Positions 53,292 through 64,000 of a DNA stretch of 64,000 bases are shown here, piece by piece (position 1 is the first letter of the stretch; the number at the start of each line of letters is the position of its first letter). The stretch comes from Ciona savignyi (lineage: Eukaryota; Chordata; Ascidiacea; Phlebobranchia; Cionidae), in assembly GCA_000149265.1 (NCBI GenBank), contig CH002902.1, positions 310,543-374,542 of the forward strand, given 5' to 3'. The translations under genes and the position numbers were made by a program. The notes below the pieces were generated by a model. The model made no database searches. It was not told where the DNA came from and worked only from the letters and a program-made list of their open reading frames with translations.

Positions 53292-56200
53292 TTAGAACAT
53301 AATAAGGAACGAAACAGCTAAGAAGAGTCCGTGGACGAATCTAAAAATTCAAAATATAAGTGATCACTGGTATGGGTAGGGTTAAGAAAATGCGTATCGA
53401 AGAATAAATGTTAGTTTAATTGTCTGCGGTGTTGGATACCTCATACGAAACAATTTCTGTCAATACTTACACAAAGTTACATACAAAGTTTGACATCAAT
53501 ATATTGAAGTGGCCCAGGGGAGTTCGGCAAATATTTGTTACAGATAACGTAGGCATACAACTTTAGCAATTTCATGTTGCTATGACAAGAATTAATCATA
53601 GATACGGCAAAAGTGTGAGAATTCGAGACCATGGCAACATTATTTAAAGGTAAAAGTACCTGTATGACTTACTAGCTGCTCCGTTTACTTCCCCTATCTG
53701 GTTATTTTCCATGCAAGCCCACGGGTATGAACCGTTCGATGTAATGTTGGAGTTCAAACTTTGACCTATGATGCAATGTGTAATTTAACAACAAAGGCAA
53801 CAATGTCAATTTATAAATTGAGCTATTATGGTGTGATACACATGATAAACTTAATACTTTGATTTTTAGTTATTTTTCAATACGTTGTTCTCCAAAGCTA
53901 AAATAAAGACTGTTAAGTATTTAGGCTACGTACAAACTCGCAAAGGTATGGTTTCATTTCGTCATTTTCGGACGAAATGAACAACTTTGAAAATTTGTAA
54001 ATCAGTGTATGGACCTTATATACCTTGGTTTACAATTTCGAAAACCATAATCATTCCTTGATCAGCGTCACCCTGAAGATGACAGTGAATCATCACATCG
54101 CCCGTGAAGGTGTCCGTCTTGAAACGAACCTGTCAAAGAGTTTAAACTTATAATTTTTCATTAAAATTTGATTTAACCCTGGGTAACGTAATAAACGTTA
54201 CCTTTACCCAAATGGTTTATACTTTATTTTATTTTCGCTTACACATAAGCCCGCAGCTTTATTAACTTAATTTGAACAAGAAGGCTATTTGTATTTACGA
54301 TGACGTTTATTTACCACCGCAGAAACAAATATTTCATTAAGTAATGTACATTACTTACCGTGATATTAGACAAAGGAGGAACCAGTATAGTGTCTCTCCA
54401 GTCACCTATTTGATGGTAGCCGATTGTTTCACTTCCTGCAAGATTTTGTCGAACGTCGTGGCCCAAGTACTTCAGGGCATCGCTTGGTGGTACAATCGGT
54501 ACAGTTTCTAGTAAATTTCATTTGTAATATAATTGTGCTTAAATGGTTGTGTGATTTAATAGTTAACGTCAACGATTAATCTGCCAAATGACATTTAAAA
54601 TTGGACTTGACCACTACCCCAGCGCGATTTCTTTCATAAACCACGTATCATGACAATTAAATATGGCGGTACACGATATCTATGAGAACGCATTAATGAG
54701 CCGGTCCCGATATAGATCGAAGTAAATTATAAATTGCAAAGAACGGGGAATGTTCTTGAATGCGGAACTTGCGATCACAGAGTTGAGATCGAAAAAATGC
54801 TAAAGAAATTTATAAAGGTTTTTCAATCGCACATGGTGGCTTAAAGTAGGTTTTAAACCAAAGAAAATATATCACATTATGACGCTGCATATTCCGACTT
54901 AACATACGTGAACGTGATTTTTAACCTACTTTTCTCATGGTACTAAACGTACGGAATTTATTGTCTTTTTATTGGAAATTTATAATCGGTTGAAAGAGAA
55001 GAAGAACCCGTAGTTTTGATGTGTCAATAAAAGTTTTCTAAGTAACAATAAAGCTATTTATCGGTGGGTTTGAAGCGTCATTAGATGAGTTACGCCGTTA
55101 TTCATTACCACAATGCCTTTGCTCGTCCAAGACAGTATTAGAAAATCTTTAATGTACAGCATACAATACCATAAAAGAAACAAAACTTTGATTATATGAT
55201 TACCATCATATCCTTTATATTGGTGCGTGCATGTGTTTCCTGACTGGTTGAACAGTTTCCACTTTCCAAGCCCATCGTCAACTCCGTAAGGCCCAGTGTA
55301 CGCATTGTAACTGATAACCTTGGAAGTATATATACAGTTCACTCCATGTCGCGTACATTGATAAATTATTTTAATCCGGCTGCATATGTGGCACAGTCCG
55401 TCAATGCATCGGCTTTTTGCGTAAAGATTTAAGCCGCTGCCAAGCATATATATTATACTGTAATAGATTCAGTAACCAGACCATGATCAGTGTTAATACA
55501 CCCCTTGCGGCTTTCTTTTTACGAGGATAAAACAATAATATTCTTTACTATTTAACTCGTAGGAGAAAAAAATAAAAATAAAAATAAAAACTTAACCATG
55601 TCCACTTAAGCATTTATGTGTTACTTTATTTGATTTTAATTTTCGGTGATTGCGAAACACTGCATTTACCTGAGCGTGGTTGATGTGCATGTGTATAGGG
55701 TGCGATGTAAACATCTCGGTATTGGTAAAGTACCACTCTTGTACAGTGTTTACTTCAGCTTTGTATCTGTTAATTAAAGGGTGAGTATGCAAGGATTTTA
55801 TATCCGAATTTCAAAACTTAAGTGATCATTAAAATGAGTTGTTTTAAGTTAATATAATATAAAAAGGTCCATACAATATCAAGCATCAAAACGTGCCTGT
55901 AATATATTCCTGAGAAGTCCTCGCGATTTAAAGTGTCGGTTGGCGTCACCTCTATCACGTACTTCCCTCTTAGGCTCTCTTGCGCTACGTTGCGGAGGTC
56001 CGTTACGTAAGAAGGTCTTTGCGGAAGGGTGCTTGGCAGTACAGAATTATTCCGCTGTGTGCCGTTTACTTTTATAGTCATCAACGTGCCATTAAAACTC
56101 GGGTGCTCACCAAGGGAAATTTCGTCTTCAGTTTGGAATGTTGATCGCAACTGAGACAGTGATTGTTAATTTTCAAAGTGTATTAAGCAAATAGAAAAAA

Positions 56201-59200
56201 ACAAATTGATGTCGACCGACCAGCTTGTGTGGTTACTGCGCTTGTTAGCAATAAAAATATTGCTGAATTAAACTTAGCCGCTGTCTAATTGGTTGTGTTC
56301 TGAACAAGGTACTAAATGGACAAGATACTTGGTATACCACTTAGTAGAAACAACACAACAATAGCTTTGTATCAGCGTTGACAGCGTGCTCAAGTTAGTC
56401 TGCCGATTGCTCGAGGGATAACGCGTCCTGATCTTTTCTATCTTCAACATAATTTAACCCACTTCTTAAATGTTAAAATAACCTTGACTTTGCTTCGAGC
56501 TGTAAATTATGAAATCTGAAATATGATCAAAATTTCAAAAAAGCAACCTCGTAATTTCCAGTTTCAGGGCACACAACGAGCCAGTCGACTCTTCCAGCTG
56601 CTGGTAGGAAAGTTCGCCCCAGCCATGGATCTCTGGGTTGGTCAAGGTAAATACCATCGAGCGCTATTTCCTTTACTGTGCAAGGTGCTCCGTTTGGATC
56701 GAGATTGACGATGTGAAGCGCAACGGCGTATAAACCACCAGCATCAAGAATTCTGTAATAATTCTTAATGTGACCTCATCGATATCTTAAAGCATATTCT
56801 CAAGCGATTGTTTGGTGTACTGTTCTCTGATGATATAAAAATAAAAATTTACCAACGCCGTTGAAAATATGTTTGTTGTTGTTTTTCGAAAAAAAGAAAA
56901 TTAAAAATTTAATAATTCTACCTGAATCGTTTCATTTGCTGCAGTTCAATTTCCATCACCGGATTCAACAAACCATTGACGAGCATGTACTTAATGTTAT
57001 TGTTGGAATCTTCAAGCCATTCCTCAAGTGTTTGGGTCGAACTTTCCAAAGTGATATTATTCAGCCTAAAAATGTATGTTTTCAATTATTTCTTGTTATA
57101 TTTATATATATATAACTAATGAGTTCCAATAATAAATATTAAAAATGCCACCATGGAATATTTATGAATTAAGTTAGTTTAAAGTGGTATTACAAAGACC
57201 CACATAGTTTTTTTTATATATTTTATAATCTCTTATGCTTACGGTGAAATTTGCCGTTTATTGCGAACTTTCCTTGAAATATGTTTGTTCATTTGTAATA
57301 ACTAAATATCCCAAATTCTATTACAGTACGTGCAATTTCTTGGTACTCAATTTCATATTTATGCTCTGAAGCGTGTCATAAATTACACTAAACCTGAATC
57401 CTTCATAATCGTGTACATCTCGCTGAAGCATTGCAAATCCGCTGTCTTCGTCGTGTGTATACTGAAAGGTTTGTAGTACAATCTGCACATCATGTTGGCA
57501 GTTTCCTGGACAAGATACGGACGCCAACTCCATTGACATTGATGCAGGTGCGTCCTCTACAATAAGCATTCCACCCATGCCTCCAATGTTCTAGCGGATG
57601 TTTTAATAATCTTATAGGCCTATGAACGGCGTATGTAAGATGTTATTATTGTCTATATTACGCCCACTTGCGCCAAAGAAGAAAGTAAGACCAAAGTTAA
57701 GCTGAAATAATTGGTACTATTTCAATTAAATACATTTGTATGTGCCCCTCATGATGTATGGTACCTTCTTAGTTAATGTACGTTTTTTGCGCAACAAGGG
57801 GAATTTTACTAATGGTATTACATTAGAAAGTAGCGTGTGGTAGGCATTACATCACCGTTTTTGTTAGCTTGGCAGTTTTGTTAAAATTTGTTTAGCTAGG
57901 CAGTTTTGTTACCATTTGTTTAACTGGACAGTTTTGTTAAAAAATGACATCGTTTATTTCAGGCAATTTTGCATACAGAGATAGCCTAAGGGAAATATTT
58001 GGTAGAACGCAAATATTTCGCATATCTCATTTCTTACTCCTTTCGGAAGCCCATGCGGATATGCGACACTCGGATAAGCTTTTTTTAAAACAATGACTAA
58101 ATAGGCTATAAATCAACGTCCGACCAAACACTATACAACGCATGTAACTTATACGGTGTATACACCTTGCTTTCACAGAGCACAACAAACAAGTTGTATT
58201 AAATAACTCGGCAGCGAGACAAACCTAACCTGGAAATGCGTACTCCCATGAAAATGCGGATGATACCAGTATGTACCAGATGGATGATCTGATTTGATGT
58301 CAAACTTGTAGTTGTATGTTGAGTTCGGGGGAACAACAACGAACGGGTTGTCTTGTGGCTCCTTTGCAAAAACACGTATTACGATCTAATTGTTTGACAA
58401 AATTAACTGTTGAAATTAGTATTATTTATCGTTATTGACATTGGCATGGTATTTACTGTGACCGAATTTTAAGTGAACCAGTATTACAATTAGTAAAAAA
58501 TCAGTCTGAGAAAATTAGTACGGTATATTGTTAAAATTTTGTCATACTCGGCGGGATAACCATTAAACTGCTCGATCAATCTAGCGATTATCAAATTGTG
58601 GAAACAAACACAGCACGGCAGCAGTAGTTTGCAGGGAGAGTATCCCTACCAAACAGGTTTATTACAAATGCTGCAAACCTTGCTGCTTATGTGGAGACCG
58701 TGGGTGTGTATGTTAGTGGTATTCGGAAACCCGAAAATATTTTCTTCGCTTGTTCTAAAATCGGGCTCCTGCAAGTTGTTAACCTGAAACACGAACAACA
58801 TTAATATATAAACTTTATTTTAGTTACAAAAACGTGGGTGTAATGTGTGTAAGACAATTGTAACAATTACAGAACACTACACAAAACATCAGATTTAAAT
58901 ATTTACTGAAATAGTTTAAATATAAAACCGCATGTTCACACAGTCTTATACTGAAATCTCAATGTTTATTTAAAAGTTTACATCTATTACTCTAGACACA
59001 AATCAGTATAACTTACAAAATTCAAGTGAAACTTGTCCCCAGCTTTTATTGTGTAAGTTGGGCCAGGAAAGATAGCGTTATACAACCGCCTTTTTACAGT
59101 TAACCAGTCGAGTGTGAAGTTGTGTACGTCTAATATCAAATCGTGGATTAGTTGGCCGTTTGCTGAGTGGATCTGCTGTGGTTCTTGGAATGGTTGGCCT

Positions 59201-59510
59201 CCTGTAAATTAAATCCGTGTGAGGTGATTTTTATGTAGGCTATCTCTTATTTCGATAACATATTTCGATAATGTCGTGTGCGCGTTTTAAAGCACAGAAT
59301 GTTGCGTTGTTTTACACGAATTTAAAAAAAAAATCGACAAAGTAAAACATGATTAGCAGAATAGGAGGATTCGTTAAAAGATAAAACAGCATACCATAAA
59401 ATAAAACAGTATAACATACCTTTCAGAGGAGAACACGGGGAGGTATGAGAACACTGCTGCGAATTTGTCCAAGCGACGAGAAGCAACAAACATAAGAATT
59501 GCGGTTTCAT
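53292..59510 (-). CDS. Multicopper oxidase lacking type-1 His (MCO J)
   Basis: Predicted 644 aa, fourteen exons (minus): 59420-59510, 59017-59201, 58679-58783, 58230-58361, 57394-57590, 56922-57065, 56548-56752, 55897-56150, 55670-55766, 55204-55318, 54359-54507, 54024-54129, 53660-53765, 53292-53340. Signal peptide (about 1-18), HTHG, HPHFHG, HPIHMH, and HCHLQGDADQGM (about 573-584), with Asp579 in place of the type-1 His. Exon 8 ends AG|GC, apparently a GC-AG intron, since the phase into exon 9 then fits. Exon 7 is almost identical to that of MCO I, unlike the other exons. The 49-bp last exon adds a hydrophobic tail (FVHGLFLAVSFLIMF), probably a GPI signal. Extracellular oxidase-like protein with unknown activity. 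Confidence 0.85.
56275..56440 (+). repeat. Degraded SINE family 1 copy
   Basis: In intron 7 of MCO J. Recognisable pieces are CTAATTGGTTGTGTTCTGAACAAGG and TGCCGATTGCTCGAGG...TAACGCGTCC, in the order of the plus-oriented element. Confidence 0.4.
57866..57945. repeat. 28-bp tandem repeat, about three units
   Basis: Units related to AGCTAGGCAGTTTTGTTA...TTTGTTT in intron 4 of MCO J. Confidence 0.8.
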
Positions 59511-61109
59511 TTTCTTATTTATTCAGACCTAGAAATAGCGTTGTGAACTGCAGATTGCGTTAGACTGTATAACAGTAAGCTTTAGCTACGTCTGCCAGTG
59601 TGAATGCAAAAGCGAAACTAATATAATGGCTTGCGTATGCGTTATTAGGTTCTCTTACTCATGGCATGCATGTAAACTTTTAAACTAACATTGGGGCACA
59701 CACTCTATCCTAACTTCCCCATGTATGACATCTTTTAGTTAGGCTATACACACACTTTAAGGTTTTTAAACATGCCCTTTGAGATACCCTCTTTAAAGCT
59801 AAAGTATGCTAAATAAAGGTTTTCTTTCCTATTAAAAGGCTTTTATACTTATTGTTAGAAAATCTTTTCTAGGTATGTTTAGTTCTAAAACTTTTCTGTG
59901 TGTTTTTTACAGATTTCGTATAGGAGAGAGAGAGGCATGGACATATTTTTGAACTCCCCTGTTGTGTATTCACAAAACCTGCGTCAATAAAAAGCTCAAT
60001 AACAAGCTTATTGTACATTCCTTGTTCGATTCTCGAAGCGCGTATACGCAAAACAACATACACAGTCTTACTTGGTCTTCCAATAAGCCCTTAACTTTTC
60101 GGTTCCCTGTTTATTAAAGCAACAAAACATGGAGTTAAATTGTTTTCCTTGACATACATTATGCTACGTGGATTAGTAACAACTTTTGAACTTATGTTGT
60201 CGCATGCTTGGTAGGTAACTAGTATGACGCATGTGCTGGCATTACCAGAATTATTAGACTATCAATATGGATAATTCTGTCTGGGCCTTTGCGCGTCAGG
60301 TTGACATTGACGAATGTCGAAATTTTATTCGAACCGTGTTTTGCTCTCGGTTAGTCGCAATAGCGTGTAACTGCACAATGGTATGTCTGTGTGTGCATAA
60401 CCCACATTTGTCGATGTCAAGATAACTATCACAGTGTTTATATTCTATAACATTTCATAAAATGCACAATAATTTGGTGCAGACACATAGGCTAAGCCTT
60501 TTCTCGTTAGTTCGTATAATATTTCATATAGATGCGTGCATAGATAATAATGGCAGCTTAGTGACTGCGCATTCAACCGTAAACTTTTTGTGGAGTAACG
60601 GCTGTTCTGAAACTTAATTTAGCTTTGTATTATCATATCAGCAGTTGCTTTAGGAGGCGTTCGACTAATTATTCTCCCTGTCTCTCCAATGCAAACTGAC
60701 CTCACAAAAACGGCTGTCACTCAAAATCTTGACATGGTAAGTCTTAGATTTTGTGACAATAAAAAATTGAAGCTTGGATCTGCAGCCTAAACTCAAAAGC
60801 CTTAGAAATTTTACTTTATATTAGTTTTGGTGGTATTAAACACTCTTAAACATTGCAATCTTTTGTGTAAATGCAAAATGTGCATGCACATACCAGGTCT
60901 ATACACCCATAGTTAACAATAAATTAATATAAATCGCAAAACAGCACGGAAATGTGCGTTTGTCCAATTCACTCTTCTTATTGGTTTCTTGTTACAATAA
61001 ATTCTATATAAGCCTGTAAAGCGGCACTATCGTGAGTTCTTTTGCTTGTGGTGTTGAGCGAAGAAGTGTCCATCAGTCAAAAAGACAAATGTTCAAATGT
61101 TCAAGATAT

Positions 61110-61212
61110 ATTTTTTTTTACCAAGCCAAGTTTTGAATCCATAATGGGCTCGTAACTCGGAAGGTTTTTGCACCGGTCGGTATGTATATAACCGTTCGGC
61201 CACATGACGGCA
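61110..61212 (-). repeat. SINE family 2 copy
   Basis: Minus orientation: GGCCGAACGGTTATATAC start and a degenerate B-box region, matching the copies at 8279 and 10725. Confidence 0.5.
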
Positions 61213-61424
61213 CATAAATGTTCCAGATATCTTTGGTGATGATGATATCATTAAAACAGTGCTTTACTATAGCGCTATAGTTTTTGCTTGCTAAGCCCGC
61301 TTTATGTCGTTATATAGACGTTCCAAAATTGCGATCCGTTTCACCAAACACGACAAGCAAATTTCCACTCTAACACCTTGGTATCAGTATTGTTGGCTTA
61401 TAAAGCCAGCGCATTTATATACCG

Positions 61425-61645
61425 ACCGATTTGTCCGGTGGTTTAGTCATCGATTAGTCCGGTGGTTTAGTCAATTTAGTGTATTGCCTTTCAGCCGAAG
61501 GGTTGTAGGTACGAAACTGATCGCTTACTAGTCAGTTGTGTCCCCTAGTTAGCTGTATGGCAAATCATGTGTAAATCATACAAAAATACAAACTGCAATT
61601 TACCATTCGCGGAGATAAACATGAATATCCTTTAAACCCGGTTAA
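61425..61645 (+). repeat. SINE family 1 copy with duplicated head
   Basis: The A-box-like GTCCGGTGGTTTAGTCA occurs twice in tandem at the start, followed by the body (CTGATCGCTTACTAGTCAGT) and the AACATGAATATCC end. Confidence 0.55.
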
Positions 61646-61845
61646 TACAACTCTTGCCAAAACATAACACAACAACGGTAATATATCAGCAAAAAAAACG
61701 GTAAAATGTTACGGTTTTTAAGTCGAAGTATCAACAACGACCAGTAATTATCATTATTGGCCATGATGCCTTCATAAAGTAATCAACGCATACACAGAGA
61801 TAAGACATTGTAACAAATAACGCTACCAATTATAAACTTTGAAAA

Positions 61846-61936
61846 ATGGGGTTACGTTTTATATTCTTAGTTATCTCGGTATTACCGCTATTGTGCTTCC
61901 CCACAATTTTCTACACAAACCGAATATATACAATGG
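61846..61936 (+). CDS. Possible first exon encoding a signal anchor
   Basis: ATG at 61846 opens a strongly hydrophobic segment (MGLRFIFLVISVLPLLCF, then PTIFYTNR) and meets a consensus donor G|GTAAGA at 61937, phase 1. This is how a type II membrane or secreted protein gene often begins. No following exon can be identified before the window ends, so it is partial and uncertain. Confidence 0.35.
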
Positions 61937-62307
61937 GTAAGATTGTTACACTTTTTGGGCAGGGTCTCGATAACCTGTAGTCAGCAGCTCTCATCGATAT
62001 ATATATAAAATGCTTGTATTCACGTAAGCAGCATAAAATCACAAGTCAACCAAAACACAATGCAGTGGTCACATATAAAAGCAATTACGCGGTAAACTCT
62101 AACGGTTTTTGGCGGGTAGATAAGGAATGATAAATGCGACAGGTCAAAGAGTTGATTATCATCAAGCAATCAGCGCACGCACCAAAAACACGTACTAAGA
62201 TAAAACATGTAACACTCTCCCCCCTCTTAAAATATTGTGTCACCAGACACAATCCAATTTGTCGACGATGAAAAACGAACAAAACAACAACAACAAACAA
62301 CGTGTGG

Positions 62308-63381
62308 TTAACTCTTTCACTCCCGGCCAAATGCATTAATTTAAACATGCTGTCCCGCAGTGTTTTTTACAATTTTTGGTCATTTTCAAATTAGCACAGT
62401 TTTTCTTAAATTTATGCTATGATTTAATGTTTAGTATGGTTGGAAAGATAATTTATCTCTCTTTTAAACAAACCGCACACCTAGAATCTACCTCCAATAA
62501 AGAATATATTATGTAAACTTTAGTGAACACCACTTTTTATGTAAAGAAAATTCTGCTCGACTTTGAAAATTTTGAGGTGCACTGACAAACGAAATACTCA
62601 CTAATTATTGGTATGCCCAAATGATATGAAAATTGGAATGTAGATTGTCTAATAGTTTTTGTACTCAGGAAAATTTGAACTGTATTTGTATCTTCAGTAG
62701 TTTTTTTACTATTCCTAATTGAAATTTTCCTTTATTCTAACTATATTATGAAAAATTGAACCAAAACGCATTGAAGTTTTTAGTTTTGTAGAACTAAAAT
62801 AGTAAAAAGTATAAATAAGAACAGTGAAGGAAGTGTAAAAAGGGCATACAAAAGCAAACAAACACAAATACTATATCCAATATTCTTCAAAGCAGGGCAC
62901 ACCGAACTAGCTAGTCTCGCCGCCTTTTTCTTTATCGTGCGCTCAGCAGGCCCAGCTGGATTCATGCTTTGGTGAACACGAAGCATAAACGCCTGCTGCG
63001 AAAACGTCACCAACGCTCTCCTTTTTTTCTCAACGGCACGAAATTCACAGAGAATGTAAAGAAAGACTTGCTTGACAAAAAGAGCTTCTCCGCAAGTTAA
63101 CGCGACTCCTATTGGCTGAGTTAGTCACTTGTAAATTCGTGTAAAATCGATAGAAATAAGAGGCGAAGCCTTGAAAAAGAAAGGCTATCACTCCTCGCAT
63201 TTTTAATATTTCTCCACGAAAATTACAGAGAATAAAATATAGGGTTTCCTTGATCGAATGAGCCATAGCTGAGGTCTCTACCATTACGCATTGCGGAGAA
63301 ATCGTTTTTTAGATTTGCATCCATTTATGTACAGGCGGGATACCATGTGCATATATGGCGAGTTGGGACGGAAAGAGTTAA
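62308..63381. mobile_element. piggyBac-like non-autonomous element
   Basis: Bounded by TTAA at 62308-62311 and 63378-63381, the piggyBac target duplication. Just inside are inverted repeats CTCTTTCACTCCC (left) and GGGACGGAAAGAG (right). About 1.07 kb. It contains open fragments on the minus strand (62780-63013, 63045-63284) that may be decayed coding sequence, but no intact transposase. The insertion abuts a scrap of SINE family 1. Confidence 0.65.
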
Positions 63382-64000
63382 GCCGCTGGGTTCAGGCAAT
63401 GTCCGTTTTTTTAATCTATTGTTAAAAAATTAAGGAGGTTAATTGGACAATGTCGATGCACTGGGGTGTATTTTTTTGGAAAATATTATTCAAGAAATGT
63501 CCGTAAGTTTAAAACAATTAAAATACAATATTACCACGTGTATGATAAAGATAGACTCTTCAAACCACCATAACATAAAAGGGAATTTAAATATTACCAA
63601 AAAATATTCAGGCATTACATGCCTACCTTTAACCATTTTTAGGGAAAACCTAGGCATTGGGAAAATAAATTCAACCACACTCAAACTAGTCATTTTAGTC
63701 CCATTTTGCGTAGTTATAAAAGAACGGCCAATATGTGAAATAAATTTTGGAGGTTCTAGATCTATGTATTGGAAAATTAAGATTCCCGACAAACCAAATA
63801 ATGTAAAATTGAACGCTCTTTTTGGCATTTTTTGTAATATTTCTAAACCTAAAGTTTATTTTTTGTTAGAGAATATCTGGGACTAGAACATACTTTTAAA
63901 ATCATTACAATTCGATAGAGTAATAAAGAAAGAGCAAAAAATGACGCTGGTTTCCCATATTTCATATTATTATGAAAATCGATTAATCTAACCCAAAGCT

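Larger units (their letters stand above)
59511..64000. other. Gene-poor right end
   Basis: No complete gene. Holds MCO J's upstream region, SINE pieces (61110-61212, 61425-61645, 63384-63405), a possible first exon (61846-61936) and a piggyBac-like element (62308-63381). Frames at 60268-60366 and about 60652-60737 (+) have plausible donors but their phases do not join. A 147-codon open frame at 63443-63886 (+) starts without ATG and matches nothing I recognise. Confidence 0.5.

Noticed and set aside
60268..60740. Two possible plus-strand exons (60268-60366 and about 60652-60737)
   Set aside because: Each has a plausible donor, but the phases do not join and no domain or signal peptide is visible.
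63443..63886. 147-codon open frame, with a 112-codon frame on the opposite strand
   Set aside because: No ATG at the start, AT-driven composition, no motif; probably a chance or repeat-derived frame.

Overview
The window reads as AT-rich, intron-dense genomic DNA of an invertebrate chordate, most likely a Ciona-type tunicate. The reasons are small GT-AG introns, many short phase-conserved exons, nine-exon CYP2-like cytochrome P450 genes, tRNA-derived SINE fragments, and hAT- and piggyBac-type DNA elements. There is no prokaryotic operon structure, and I found no tRNA, rRNA or CRISPR gene. The species call is inference. An assembly gap of N's spans 24850-25294.

Left third (1-25 kb): a microsomal P450 cluster. 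Gene A (-, 485-3026), gene B (+, 13274-17045), gene C (+, 17750-21395) and gene D (-, 22064-24844) share nine exons with identical phases. D carries a +1 frameshift just before its haem-binding segment. A 13-exon glutamate carboxypeptidase II / NAALADase-like gene (-, 4668-11360) lies between A and B. Its 5' end abuts a broken P450 copy (11361-12096) that belongs to a segmental duplicate of gene A's 5' half and upstream region.

Middle (25-29.6 kb): one small three-exon gene for a Ser/Thr-rich, EGF-like, single-pass membrane protein (-, 26028-27330), then a long non-coding stretch with a SINE.

Right part (29.6-59.5 kb): four tandem, same-strand multicopper oxidase (MCO) genes, all secretory. 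F (29628-33947) and G (36484-41005) are close duplicates with a complete type-1 copper site, a C-terminal transmembrane exon and an optional frame-shifting exon just before it. I (46947-51667) and J (53292-59510) form a second subfamily. They lack the type-1 His ligand (Asp instead) and end in tiny exons encoding GPI-like hydrophobic tails. A coding-less relic of another MCO copy sits between F and G. A two-domain Ly6/uPAR-type GPI-anchored protein gene (+, 43354-46544) is inserted between G and I and converges on I.

The last 4.5 kb hold no firm gene: SINE fragments, a possible signal-anchor first exon at 61846 and a piggyBac-like element at 62308-63381.

The neighbourhoods look like products of tandem duplication rather than co-regulated pathways. 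P450s, a membrane peptidase and membrane-tethered oxidases would all act at the ER or cell surface on small molecules or peptides, but no shared pathway can be read from the sequence.
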